In this document: positions 43,691-52,510 of the stretch, piece by piece
Layout of the letters: each line of letters starts with the position of its first letter
Numbering within the stretch: position 1 is the stretch's first letter
From: Bacteroidota bacterium
GTDB taxonomy: Bacteria; Bacteroidota; Ignavibacteria; SZUA-365
Assembly (NCBI GenBank): GCA_023432805.1
Contig: JAEYUG010000052.1
Location: 1 to 64,000 of the forward strand
Reading direction: 5' to 3'
DNA: 64,000 nt
Translations under genes and position numbers: made by a program
The notes under the pieces: model-generated
The model's database searches: none
What the model was told of the DNA's origin: nothing
Seen by the model: only the letters and a program-made list of their open reading frames with translations

Positions 43691-44584
43691 ATGCAGAATT
43701 TTCTCTGGTTGTTGCTCCTCGCGAGCATGTGGGCGCCCTCGTTTCTGTTCATCAAGATCGGATTGCAGGGCTTTCCCCCGCTGACCCTCGCCGCGGTGCG
43801 CCTGACCGTGGCTGCGGTGCTGATGCTGGCGGTGCTGCGGATGCGCGGGGTCTCGCTTCCCCGGGATGGTGCATCCTGGTTCCGTTTCACGGTGATGGGG
43901 CTGACGGCCAACGCCTTCCCTTTTGCGATGTTCAGTATCGGCGAAACGCATGCAGACAGCGGACTCGCAGCCATCCTCAACGGAACGACTCCAATCTTCA
44001 CAACCATCATCGCGCATTTTGTCCTCAAGGGAGAGCGGCTGCAGATGCGGGTAGTGAGTGGCATTCTCTTCGGGTTCGTCGGTGTGCTTCTCATTTTCAT
44101 CCCCCGGCTGCGTGGAGCAGCACTCGGCGACAGCGCCGTGCTCGGACTCGTGATGTTCGCGCTCGCAGCCGCCAGTTACGGTGTCTCCACAGTCTGGGCG
44201 AAGCGGCATCTTCAGGGATATCCCTCCTTCGTCACACCCGCCGCGCAGTTTGTAACCTCCAGTGCCATGCTGCTCCCCATCGCTTTTCTGTTCGAGGATC
44301 CCTTCGCCATCGCTCCTGCGTGGGATGCGATTGGAGCCGTTCTCATTCTCGCCGTCTTCGGCACCGTGATTGCGTATCTGGTGTTCTATCGGCTGCTCGC
44401 GCATGTTACAGCGACATGGATCTCGTACGTGACCTACATCCTGCCCCCAGTGGGGCTGCTGCTGGGGATTATCTTTCTCGATGAGCAGCCGGGCGGATTT
44501 GCCTGGGCCGGTTGTGGACTCATTCTCGCGGGTGTGATGGTGATGAACGGTCTAGTGCGGCTTCCCCGCGCGGCTGCGCGTTGA
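43691..44584 (+). CDS. EamA-family (DMT) transporter
   Basis: A 297-residue membrane protein with ten helices in two EamA repeats of five. Repeat hallmarks are LAAVRLTVAAVLMLAVL and GETHADSGLAAILNGTTPIFT in the first half and GTVIAYLVFYRLLAHVTATWISYVTYILPPVGLLLGIIFLDEQ in the second. The family exports amino acids, metabolites or nucleotide sugars; this one has no specific marker. The GTG at 43685 is in frame, but ATG 43691 starts directly at helix 1. Upstream, TATATTCG at 43678-43685 resembles a -7 box, but there is no TTG at 20 bases. Confidence 0.85.
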   Translation: MQNFLWLLLLASMWAPSFLFIKIGLQGFPPLTLAAVRLTVAAVLMLAVLRMRGVSLPRDGASWFRFTVMGLTANAFPFAMFSIGETHADSGLAAILNGTTPIFTTIIAHFVLKGERLQMRVVSGILFGFVGVLLIFIPRLRGAALGDSAVLGLVMFALAAASYGVSTVWAKRHLQGYPSFVTPAAQFVTSSAMLLPIAFLFEDPFAIAPAWDAIGAVLILAVFGTVIAYLVFYRLLAHVTATWISYVTYILPPVGLLLGIIFLDEQPGGFAWAGCGLILAGVMVMNGLVRLPRAAAR

Positions 44585-44688
44585 CAGCCTGTGAAGGAAA
44601 TTCTCGGACAGGCCGAACAATTGCGAAACAATTCCGTATACCAGTGCTCCTTTCCTGCACTCCACCTCCACTTTGTCCAGGAGTCCCC

Positions 44689-47433
44689 ATGACATCACGA
44701 ATGGTACGCGCTGCGCTTGTACTGTGCCTTGTCGGAACCGTTGCGACAGCCTCGTCGCAGACACTTCCGAAGATCGCATTCGAGAAATACACCCTTGCCA
44801 ATGGCCTGCAGGTGATTCTCTCGGTTGACAAGAAGATTCCCGCCGTCAATGTGAACCTCTGGTATCATGTGGGTTCGAAGAATGAGGTGCCCGGCCGGAC
44901 GGGGTTCGCACACCTGTTCGAGCACATGATGTTCCAGGGCTCGAAGCATGTCGTGGGCGAATACCTTCAGCTGGCAGAGCAGGCCGGTGCGAACCTGCGC
45001 ACGGGCGGTGTGAACGGCACGACGAGTCAGGACCGTACGAATTATTTCGAGACAGTACCGAGCGCATCGCTCGAGTATGCGTTATGGCTCGAGTCGGATC
45101 GCATGGGCTTTCTCGATGACGCGCTGACCGAAGAGAAGTTCAAGAATCAGCAGGATGTGGTCAAGAACGAGAAGCGGCAGGGGGACAACAATCCCTACGC
45201 CGTGCTGGAGTACCTGGTCGCCGAGCACCTGTATCCAGCCGGACACCCGTATGCGCATACGGTGATCGGCTCGCTCGATGATCTGACGAATGCAACGCTC
45301 GACGACGTGCGTGCGTTTTTCAATACGTGGTATGTGCCGAACAATTGCACGCTGACGCTGGTCGGTGATTTCGATGTGGCAGAGGCGAAGCGGCTTGTTC
45401 AGAAGTACTTTGCTCCGCTCGCGCCGGGTGAGCCCCTGTCGCGGCCGGGCGTGAACATACCGGTTCTGCCGTCGACGAAGCAGGTGCGTGCGAAGGATCG
45501 CTCGCCGCAGGGACTTCTCGTGCTGGTGTATCCGACACCGCAAACCTTCTCGCGCGAGGAGGCGGCACTCGATGCGGCGGCATCGGTGCTTGGTGGTGGC
45601 AAGTCGTCGTACCTCTACAAGCGTCTCGTGCGCGAACTTGATCTGGCGTCGAGCGTGTCCGTGTACAACGCGTGCAGCGAAATCTCGGGTGAGTTCACGA
45701 TTCGTGTGCAGGCGCGTCCCGGTCGCAGTCTCGAGGAAATCCGTGCCGTGGTCGACGAGGAAATTGCAGCGTTCGCGCGGCGAGGTCCCACGAAGGATGA
45801 GTTGCAGCGGGAGCGTGCGCGTCGTGCGATGGATTTCATGAGCGGACTGCAGCGCATCGGCGGATTCGGTGGTGTGGCGGATCGTCTCAATCAGTACAAT
45901 ACGTTTCTCGGCACACCGGACTACTTCCAACAGGATTACGACCGCTACATGAATGTGACGGCGGCAGATGTCACACGCGAGTTCACGAAGTGGGTGGCTG
46001 CTGCGCATCGTCTTGAAGTGCACATCACCCCGGAGAAGAGCGGGCGTCCGGATGCACCCGAATTCGATCGCAGCGTGGTGCCGGCAACGGGAAGCAGCGT
46101 GAGCTTTGCCGCACCGAAGACGCAGGGGACAAAGCTTCCGAACGGTCTCGAGGTTGTTGTCGCTTCCAGACCGGGGCTTCCGCTTGTGAACGCACAGTTG
46201 ATCATCCGTTCCGGCAACATCCTCGAAGACGCAGACAAGGCGGGTGAGAGCATGTTGACGGCGGCGATGCTCGATGAGGGGACGACCAAGCGCAGCGCGT
46301 TGAAGATTCGTGAGGATCTCGACATGCTGGGCGCTTCGCTCGGCGTTGGCGGGGGCAAGTCAGGGAGCAGTCTCAGTGTTGAATGCATGAAGCAGCATCT
46401 GGATGCGACCATGGAGATTGCGTCTGATGTCGTGCTCAATCCCACATTCCCGCAGGATGAGTTTGCGCGTGTACAGAAGCAGACGCTGGACGGCATTTTG
46501 CAGATGAAGAGCAATCCTTCAGTCATCGCCGGACAAGTCTTCAACAAGATGCTCTTCGGATCGGGTCATCCGCTCGGGATTCCCTCGGGTGGAACGGAGT
46601 CATCGGTACAGGCACTCGGGATTGCCGATCTGAAGCGAAATTACGAGACGTATTGGCGACCCAACAATGCCGCGCTCGTGTTCGTGGGTGACATCACGCT
46701 CGACGAAGCAGTGCAGCTTGCCAGCAGATATTTCGGAGCGTGGAAGCAGGCGTCGCTTCCGCCGCTGACGTTGCCCGCGTTCAGTGCGCCGAAGGAACAT
46801 GTGATCTATCTGGTCGACCGGCAGAATGCGCCGCAGTCGCAGATTCGCATCGGATCGACGGCACCGGACCGCTACTCGAAGTCGTATTACGATCTGCAGG
46901 TGGCCAACGCGCTGCTGGGCGGTGCGTTTTCCTCACGACTGAATCTCAATCTTCGCGAGGAGAAGGGGTACACCTACGGGGCCTTCTCGATGATGGCGAA
47001 CGCACGAACGCATGGCACCTGGGTGGCGAGTGCAGGTGTGCAGACGGCGTTCACGAAGGAGTCTCTGATCGAGTTCATGAAGGAGATCACGGGCATTGCC
47101 GGGGCGCGTCCCGTGACTGACAGCGAGCTCGACGGGATGCAGAAGAATCTGACCCGCGGATTCGTCCAGCAGTTTGAAAGCAACGGACAGGTGCTCGGCG
47201 AGGTGGCTTCCCATGTGAGTTACGGATTGCCCGTGTCGGACATTGACCGTTACATACCGTCCGTCGAGCAGCAGACGCCATCCTCCATCATGGAGACTGC
47301 GAAGAAGTACTTTTCCTTCGACAATGCGATCACGGTCGTGGTCGGAGATCGGGCGCAGATCGAGGCGGGGATCCGGGCGCTCGGCTGGGGCCGGGTGGTG
47401 GTTGTGGACGCGGACGGGAATCCCGTGCAATAG
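44689..47433 (+). CDS. Two-domain M16 (pitrilysin/insulinase) zinc peptidase, secreted
   Basis: A 914-residue protein with a signal peptide (MTSRMVRAALVLCLVGTVATASS|Q) and two tandem M16 units of about 440 residues. The first has the inverted zinc motif HLFEH (residues about 79-83) followed by the distal Glu-containing helix; the second (from TKLPNGLEVVVASRPGLPLVNAQLII) has no HxxEH and serves as the non-catalytic half. One chain holding both halves is the clamp needed to degrade peptides of limited size. GGAG lies 7 bases before ATG 44689; an upstream region to 44512 overlaps the EamA gene and is not conserved. Peptide degradation at the envelope is the likely role, together with SppA three genes upstream. 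Confidence 0.9.
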   Translation: MTSRMVRAALVLCLVGTVATASSQTLPKIAFEKYTLANGLQVILSVDKKIPAVNVNLWYHVGSKNEVPGRTGFAHLFEHMMFQGSKHVVGEYLQLAEQAGANLRTGGVNGTTSQDRTNYFETVPSASLEYALWLESDRMGFLDDALTEEKFKNQQDVVKNEKRQGDNNPYAVLEYLVAEHLYPAGHPYAHTVIGSLDDLTNATLDDVRAFFNTWYVPNNCTLTLVGDFDVAEAKRLVQKYFAPLAPGEPLSRPGVNIPVLPSTKQVRAKDRSPQGLLVLVYPTPQTFSREEAALDAAASVLGGGKSSYLYKRLVRELDLASSVSVYNACSEISGEFTIRVQARPGRSLEEIRAVVDEEIAAFARRGPTKDELQRERARRAMDFMSGLQRIGGFGGVADRLNQYNTFLGTPDYFQQDYDRYMNVTAADVTREFTKWVAAAHRLEVHITPEKSGRPDAPEFDRSVVPATGSSVSFAAPKTQGTKLPNGLEVVVASRPGLPLVNAQLIIRSGNILEDADKAGESMLTAAMLDEGTTKRSALKIREDLDMLGASLGVGGGKSGSSLSVECMKQHLDATMEIASDVVLNPTFPQDEFARVQKQTLDGILQMKSNPSVIAGQVFNKMLFGSGHPLGIPSGGTESSVQALGIADLKRNYETYWRPNNAALVFVGDITLDEAVQLASRYFGAWKQASLPPLTLPAFSAPKEHVIYLVDRQNAPQSQIRIGSTAPDRYSKSYYDLQVANALLGGAFSSRLNLNLREEKGYTYGAFSMMANARTHGTWVASAGVQTAFTKESLIEFMKEITGIAGARPVTDSELDGMQKNLTRGFVQQFESNGQVLGEVASHVSYGLPVSDIDRYIPSVEQQTPSSIMETAKKYFSFDNAITVVVGDRAQIEAGIRALGWGRVVVVDADGNPVQ

Positions 47434-47445
47434 GCACACGCACAT

Positions 47446-47489
47446 CGGAGAACCCCTCGTCGTGTTCTCCGGGCGGGTCACTTTTTTTT
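47446..47489 (+). terminator. Hairpin with delayed T8 tract after the M16 peptidase gene
   Basis: CGGAGAAC (47446-47453) pairs with GTTCTCCG (47464-47471); a T8 run begins 10 bases later (47482-47489). It is plausible as a terminator although the T tract is not adjacent to the stem. Confidence 0.45.
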
Positions 47490-47492
47490 CCC

Positions 47493-47521
47493 TGCGGCCG
47501 CATGCAACTCATGCGGCCGCA
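47493..47521. repeat. Perfect 12-bp GC-rich hairpin between convergent genes
   Basis: TGCGGCCGCATG and CATGCGGCCGCA flank a 5-base loop. It lies after the T tract of the M16 terminator and before the 47555 hairpin, and it has no T tract of its own in the plus direction. Confidence 0.6.
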
Positions 47522-47554
47522 GTGCGTACACGAGAGTGCATAATACCTCCCTTC

Positions 47555-47591
47555 AAAGCCTTGTGATTCGTTCTGTACGCAAGGCTTTTTT
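47555..47591 (+). terminator. Hairpin with T6 tract between convergent genes
   Basis: AAAGCCTTG (47555-47563) pairs with CAAGGCTTT (47580-47588), followed by TTTTTT (47586-47591) and a T-rich stretch. The loop is 16 bases. It acts on the plus strand just before the stop of the minus-strand permease gene; on the minus strand the AAAAAAGCC... end could also serve as its terminator. Confidence 0.55.
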
Positions 47592-47595
47592 CTTG

Positions 47596-48720
47596 CTACC
47601 CCAGCTTGCGACGGAAGCGCAGGACGGCGGCACTGAGAACGATCGTGCCGAAAGCGATCATCGAGAGTGTTTCGGGCAGGAGTTCCCGCAGACCGGCTCC
47701 CTTCAGATAGATCTCGCGCAGGACCACGAGGAAGTAACGCAGGGGATTGGCGAGCGTGAAGATCTGCACGGGTTCCGGCATGTTCGCGATCGGAATGAAG
47801 AATCCCGACAGGAGGATGGCGAAGATCATGAAGAACCAGGCGACGAAGAGGGCCTGCTGCTGTGTCTCGGAGATGGTCGAGATGAAGATGCCGAGTCCGA
47901 GCGTCGTCATGAGAAAGATGGCAGCCTCGGCCATCAGCAGGAGATAGCTGCCCGTGATACCGATGCCGAAGAGCAGGTAGACGAAGCCGATCGCGATGTT
48001 GATTTCGATAAATGCGAGGATGCTGAAGGGGATGACCTTGCCGAGCACGAGCTGCCAGGCACGGATCGGTGTGACCATGAGTTGTTCGAGGGTTCCGATT
48101 TCCTTTTCGCGCACGATGCCCATGCTGGTGAGGAAGACGGTGATGATGAGCAGGATCAGCGCAACAATGCCGGGTACGATGTAGACGCGGCTTTCGAGAT
48201 TGGGATTGTACCAGAAGCGCGGTTCGGCCTCTGCACGGTGCATGTCGCGCATCGACATGCCGAGCGCCGGTTCGGCCTCGATGATGCGGGCTTGAAAACG
48301 TTGCACGATGTCGGTCGCGAAGCCCATGGCCACCCCCGCCGTGTTGCCGTCGATGCCGTCGACGAGCAACTGCACGGCTGGCGTTCGTCCCCGCACTACG
48401 TCGCGCTGAAAATTGGGTGGGATGACGATGGCAAGGCTGGTCTGGTCCCTGTCGAAGTGCCTGCGCAGTTCGGCATCACTGTCGGCAGTACCGACGAGAA
48501 TGAAGTGCTTCGAATGGGCGAAGTGGCTGATCAGATCGCGACTCATGGGTGTGCGGTCTCGATCGGACACCATGACACGAACATTGGTGACATCCACGGT
48601 GATGGCATTGCCGAGGATGAGGATCTGCACGAGCGGCATGACGAACAGGATGGCAACCATGATGCGGTCGCGGAACACCTGCCGGAACTCCTTCTGGACG
48701 AGGTAGAAGACTTGTCGCAT
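47596..48720 (-). CDS. ABC-2 type permease (YbhR/YbhS-like), distal
   Basis: A 374-residue permease of the efflux operon. Topology: one N-terminal helix (about 20-38), an extracytoplasmic loop of about 130 residues, then five helices in the C-terminal half. The N-terminal signature QKEFRQVFRDR and the motif GTLEQLMVTPIRAWQLVLGKVIPFSILAFIEI are typical of the ABC-2 permeases of the YbhS/YbhR/YhhJ group. It is the last gene of the operon and lies 10 bases after the neighbouring permease gene. Together with the other permease it should form a heterodimeric channel. Confidence 0.88.
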   Translation of the reverse strand: MRQVFYLVQKEFRQVFRDRIMVAILFVMPLVQILILGNAITVDVTNVRVMVSDRDRTPMSRDLISHFAHSKHFILVGTADSDAELRRHFDRDQTSLAIVIPPNFQRDVVRGRTPAVQLLVDGIDGNTAGVAMGFATDIVQRFQARIIEAEPALGMSMRDMHRAEAEPRFWYNPNLESRVYIVPGIVALILLIITVFLTSMGIVREKEIGTLEQLMVTPIRAWQLVLGKVIPFSILAFIEINIAIGFVYLLFGIGITGSYLLLMAEAAIFLMTTLGLGIFISTISETQQQALFVAWFFMIFAILLSGFFIPIANMPEPVQIFTLANPLRYFLVVLREIYLKGAGLRELLPETLSMIAFGTIVLSAAVLRFRRKLG

Positions 48721-48730
48721 CTGTGCGCCC

Positions 48731-49834
48731 CTATTCGAGTGTGGTGCGGAAGCGTCGTACGGCGATCGTGATCATCAGGAGACCGATCGCGACGAGAAGC
48801 CCAGCGTGCTGCCAGAGTTCGGCGAGTCCCACCCCCTTGATCAGAATGCCGCGGATGATGATGAGGAAGTACGTGGCGGGGATGGCGCGCGAAAGGATCT
48901 GCAGAATCCACGGCATGCTCGCGATGGGAAAGATGAAACCGCTGAGCATGATCGTCGGCAGGATCGTGGCCATGAGTGTCATGAGCATGGCGATCTGCTG
49001 CGTTCGCGCCACCGAGGAAATCATCAGACCGAAGCTGAGTGCGACGAAGATGTACACGAGGGAGAGTACGGCAAGCAGACCGAGATCACCGCGGTAGGGC
49101 ACGTCGAACAGCAGGCGTGCGAAGACGAGGATCAGCACGCCATTGAGAAAGCCGAGCACGATGTAGGGTGCGACCTTTCCGATGATGATTTCGAAGGGAT
49201 GGATCGGACTGACGAGGATCTGCTCCATCGTTCCGGTTTCCTTCTCGCGCGTGATGGCGATGGATGTGAGCAGTGCGCTGATGAGCAGAAGAATCAGTGC
49301 CACGAGTCCCGGCACGAAGAAATTGGCGCTGCGCATGTCGGGATTGTAGAACACCCGAGGCTCCATCGAGATGATGGCAGGGGCACGGCCGTTGAGTCGC
49401 TGGTTGTAGAGCCGCAGTACCTGGGAGGCGTAGTTGTTGATGAAGGTGCCGACATTCGAATCGCTGGCATCGATCAGCAACTGGACCGGGACGGTTCGAT
49501 CGGTGTGGATCCGTTCGGCGAAGTCGCGCGGGACGACGATCACCAAGGTCGCCTCGCGTCTGCTGAACAGCGCTGGAACATCCGCCCGCGTGACGGCGAT
49601 CGGTAGTCGGAGAAAAAACCCGTTGTCTTCGAAGGTGCCGATGAGTTCGCGGCTTTCCGGCGTGGCACTCTCATCGATCACCGCGAACCGGATGTTGCGC
49701 ATGTCCATTGTGATGGCGTATCCGTAGAGGACGATCATCATGATGGGCATGAGCACGATGATCAGCAGCGTGCGCCAGTCGCGGACGATGTGGATGAATT
49801 CCTTGCGCACGATTGCGCGGATGCGTCGCAGCAT
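48731..49834 (-). CDS. ABC-2 type permease (YbhS/YbhR-like), proximal
   Basis: A 367-residue paralogue of the following permease with the same topology (helix about 20-40, large external loop, five helices). Marker motifs are VRKEFIHIVRDWRTL at the N terminus and GTMEQILVSPIHPFEIIIGKVAPYIVLGFLNG in the central region. It starts two bases after the upstream ATPase stop codon and ends 10 bases before the second permease, indicating strict co-expression. Two different permeases fit the YbhS plus YbhR arrangement in E. coli. Confidence 0.88.
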   Translation of the reverse strand: MLRRIRAIVRKEFIHIVRDWRTLLIIVLMPIMMIVLYGYAITMDMRNIRFAVIDESATPESRELIGTFEDNGFFLRLPIAVTRADVPALFSRREATLVIVVPRDFAERIHTDRTVPVQLLIDASDSNVGTFINNYASQVLRLYNQRLNGRAPAIISMEPRVFYNPDMRSANFFVPGLVALILLLISALLTSIAITREKETGTMEQILVSPIHPFEIIIGKVAPYIVLGFLNGVLILVFARLLFDVPYRGDLGLLAVLSLVYIFVALSFGLMISSVARTQQIAMLMTLMATILPTIMLSGFIFPIASMPWILQILSRAIPATYFLIIIRGILIKGVGLAELWQHAGLLVAIGLLMITIAVRRFRTTLE

Positions 49835-49835
49835 G

Positions 49836-50591
49836 TCAGCCTCCGATCAGCGCGATGAACACATCCTGCATGCTCGCACGCCCATGCTTCTCCTTGAGGG
49901 CACGCGGCCCTCCCATTTCGATGATGCGACCCTGATGCATGATCGACACGCGCGTGCAGTACTCGGCTTCGTCCATGTAATGTGTGGTGACGAAAACTGT
50001 CGTGCCACGTGCTGCAAGATCGTAGATGATGCGCCAGAATCGTCGTCGGGAAATGGGATCGACGCCGCCGGTCGGCTCGTCGAGGAAGATGATGGAGGGA
50101 TCATGCAGCAGGGCAGTCCCAAGCGCGAGCCGCTGCTTCCATCCCAGCGGAAGTGATCCGGTGACGGCACTTCGCTGGTTGCCGAGGTCGAGGGTCTCAA
50201 ACAGTTCATCGGTCTTGCGACGGATCGTTGTGCGGTCGAGTCCGTAGACGCCGCCATAGAACTCGATGTTCTGCGCGACGGTGAGATCTTCGTACAGAGA
50301 GAAACGCTGGCTCATGTACCCGATGCGTCGCTTGATGGCCGCGGCCTCTGTGCGGATGCTGTAGCCGGCAACGGTGGCTTCCCCCGAGGTGGGAGGCAGC
50401 AGACCGCAGAGCATGCGGATGGCGGTCGTTTTCCCGGCGCCATTGGCGCCGAGGAATCCGAAGATTTCCCCTGGCTGGACATCGAGCGTGATGTCGTCCA
50501 CTGCGGTGAAGGACCCGAAGCGTCGCGTCAGGTGCGAAACGTGGACGGCGGAATCCCGGGGTGGAGGGACCGGGCGCGGATCAGGAGTCAC
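49836..50591 (-). CDS. ABC transporter ATPase resembling the C-terminal half of YbhF
   Basis: A 251-residue ATPase. Walker A GANGAGKTTAIR, Q-loop region YMSQRFSLYEDLTV, Walker B IIFLDEPTGGVDPISRRRFW and H-loop THYMDEAEYC are intact, but the signature loop reads GSLPLGWKQRLAL instead of LSGGQ, as in the second half of E. coli YbhF. Translation begins at GTG 50591, overlapping the previous gene by 11 bases. It pairs with the ATPase encoded upstream, giving two sites of which the signature of this one is degenerate. Confidence 0.85.
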   Translation of the reverse strand: MTPDPRPVPPPRDSAVHVSHLTRRFGSFTAVDDITLDVQPGEIFGFLGANGAGKTTAIRMLCGLLPPTSGEATVAGYSIRTEAAAIKRRIGYMSQRFSLYEDLTVAQNIEFYGGVYGLDRTTIRRKTDELFETLDLGNQRSAVTGSLPLGWKQRLALGTALLHDPSIIFLDEPTGGVDPISRRRFWRIIYDLAARGTTVFVTTHYMDEAEYCTRVSIMHQGRIIEMGGPRALKEKHGRASMQDVFIALIGG

Positions 50592-51564
50592 GACGGGCTC
50601 CGATCAGGTGGATGAAGACATCCTCGAGTGTGGCGTCGATCTGTTCGACGTCGATGCTGCGGCCGAAGGCCTTTTGTGCAGCACAGCGGACGTCTTCGAG
50701 TGTTGTCGCGGCCTCGGCCGTGATGTGGAGGCTCTCGCCGAAGCTGTGCACGCCGAGGATTCGGGGATCGGTGGCGGTGAGATCGGTGACGCCGCGCAAG
50801 ACAAGATCGGGATCATGAACGGCGAAGACGGGAAGCGCGAAGTTGCGTGCAAGGAGTACGGGGTCTCCCTCGGCAAGAGCACGACCTTCGTGCATGACGA
50901 GTACGCGATCGCAACGCAGGGCTTCGTCCATGTACGGGGTGGAGACGATGATGGTGACACCGTCTGCAGTGAGCTCGCGGAGGATGGTCCAGAATTCGTT
51001 GCGGGATACGGGGTCGACGCCGGTCGTGGGCTCGTCGAGGACGAGCAGTTCCGGGTCGTGGATGAGCGTACACGAAAGTGCCAGCTTCTGTTTCATGCCA
51101 CCGGAGAGGCGTCCCGCGAGCCGTTGTGCGAAGGGCTCGAGCCGGCTGAAGGTGTACAGGCGCTGCTTGCGCGATGCCACTTCCGTGGCAGGCACGCCGA
51201 ACAGGTCCGCGAAGAAGGTGAGATTCTGATCGACGCTGAGATCGGGGTAGAGGGAGAAGCGCTGCGGCATGTACCCGACGACGCTGCGGATTGCTGTCAC
51301 GCCGCGAAGCACATCCTGACCGCAGACGTTGATCACGCCGTTGTCGGGACGCAGCAGTGTGACGAGGGTGCGCATGGTGGTGGTCTTTCCTGCACCATCG
51401 GGTCCGATCAGTCCGTAGAGCGTCCCTCGTTCAACTGTGAAGCTGAGCGAGCGCACGGCGGGTGTCTCTCCGTAGGATTTCGAGAAATCCTCCACGTGCA
51501 CAGCGGCATGTGCTGACGTGTCCGCAACGGATGCGTCGACGTACGTCGCGCGCTGTCGCATCAT
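50581..51564 (-). CDS. ABC transporter ATPase resembling the N-terminal half of YbhF
   Basis: A 327-residue ATPase with a full motif set: Walker A GPDGAGKTTTMR, Q-loop YMPQRFSLYPDLSV, canonical signature RLSGGMKQKLAL, Walker B LLVLDEPTTGVDPVSRNEFW and H-loop STPYMDEA. About 75 residues follow the core, ending in a segment (DVEQIDATLEDVFIHLIG) typical of ABC-2 export ATPases. ATG 51564 is chosen because it overlaps the HlyD stop (ATGA); longer frames upstream are not conserved. In E. coli YbhF both ATPase halves are one chain; here they are separate, overlapping genes. Confidence 0.87.
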   Translation of the reverse strand: MMRQRATYVDASVADTSAHAAVHVEDFSKSYGETPAVRSLSFTVERGTLYGLIGPDGAGKTTTMRTLVTLLRPDNGVINVCGQDVLRGVTAIRSVVGYMPQRFSLYPDLSVDQNLTFFADLFGVPATEVASRKQRLYTFSRLEPFAQRLAGRLSGGMKQKLALSCTLIHDPELLVLDEPTTGVDPVSRNEFWTILRELTADGVTIIVSTPYMDEALRCDRVLVMHEGRALAEGDPVLLARNFALPVFAVHDPDLVLRGVTDLTATDPRILGVHSFGESLHITAEAATTLEDVRCAAQKAFGRSIDVEQIDATLEDVFIHLIGARRDS

Positions 51565-52457
51565 TGCTTCACTCCGCGCGCGACGACGGTCACAGGCATT
51601 CCGATCTTCAGCAGTCCGTCGGCATTCGGTACCGTGACCTTGGCCGGGAACACCAGGCTCGTGCGGGTCTCCTCGGTGAGGATGGTCTTCGGGGTGAATT
51701 CCGCTTTGTCTGAGATCCATGTGAGCGTGCCGTGCAGCGGCTTCCCCTCGGTGCCATCGACGAGCACGTCGACGTCCATGCCGATGCGGAAGGCGGGCAG
51801 GTAGGTTTCCTCGAGATACACCTTTGTGTACATCACGCGCAGGTCGGCGATGTCGCAGACGGGACTCCCGACACCGAGCAGTTCACCTACGTCGGCGTAG
51901 CGCACGAGCACCGTGCCGTCGATCGGGGCGAGGATCGAGGCGTCGCGACGCTGGGTGCCGAGCACACGGGCTCCGGCCTGCACCTGCGCGCGTCTGCTGA
52001 CGAGAGCCGCGGCCTGTGCTCGCAGGGCTGCGATCTGCGCGTCGGCAGCATCCTTCTGAGCGCGCAGGTCGTCAACGGATTGCTGCGTAGCCGCGTTCTC
52101 CGCAAGCAATGCGGTCAGACGGGACAGACGCTGCGCGACATTGTCGCGGGAGACCGTCGCTGCACGTATCTGGGCGTCGAGCGATTGTGCCTGATGCGAG
52201 ATCTCGTCCATTGTCGCATCGGACTGTGAGATCTGATGATCGAGGCGTTCGGTGTTGACAACGAGGAGGACAGAATCGCGGGTCACCATGCTCCCTTCAT
52301 CGAAAGAGAGCTGCGTGACGAGTCCGGGTACCTGTGCGCTCACGCGCACGGTGGTCGCCTCCATGATGCCGGAGAGTTTCAGATCGGTATCATTCGACGA
52401 CGAACAGCCTGCGGCCAGGGTGACGAGGAACAGGAAGGGGAGGATGCGGGATGTCAT
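51561..52457 (-). CDS. HlyD-family membrane fusion lipoprotein (YbhG-like)
   Basis: A 298-residue periplasmic adaptor linking the inner-membrane ABC permease to the outer-membrane TolC. A lipoprotein signal ends in LAAGC. The barrel-sandwich start GIMEATTVRVSAQVPGLVTQLSFDEGS, a coiled-coil hairpin of about 100 residues (Q- and A-rich, 70-170), the second half IDGTVLVRYADVGELLGVG and a beta-barrel domain follow. I chose ATG 52457, which gives a standard lipoprotein signal and has GGAG 7-8 bases before it. ATG 52514 overlaps the TolC stop (ATGA) and is the alternative, but it would place 19 extra residues in front of the signal. Confidence 0.88.
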   Translation of the reverse strand: MTSRILPFLFLVTLAAGCSSSNDTDLKLSGIMEATTVRVSAQVPGLVTQLSFDEGSMVTRDSVLLVVNTERLDHQISQSDATMDEISHQAQSLDAQIRAATVSRDNVAQRLSRLTALLAENAATQQSVDDLRAQKDAADAQIAALRAQAAALVSRRAQVQAGARVLGTQRRDASILAPIDGTVLVRYADVGELLGVGSPVCDIADLRVMYTKVYLEETYLPAFRIGMDVDVLVDGTEGKPLHGTLTWISDKAEFTPKTILTEETRTSLVFPAKVTVPNADGLLKIGMPVTVVARGVKQ

Positions 52458-52510
52458 CGAAGGCTCCATGCGATGCGCATTCATGCAGTATCTGAGGTTC
52501 AGTTGGGAAG

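Noticed and set aside
47536..49606. Two long, acidic plus-strand frames opposite the permease genes (47536-48771 and 48806-49606)
   Set aside because: They are antisense shadows; their extreme Glu/Asp/His content reflects complementary codons of hydrophobic residues in the permeases.
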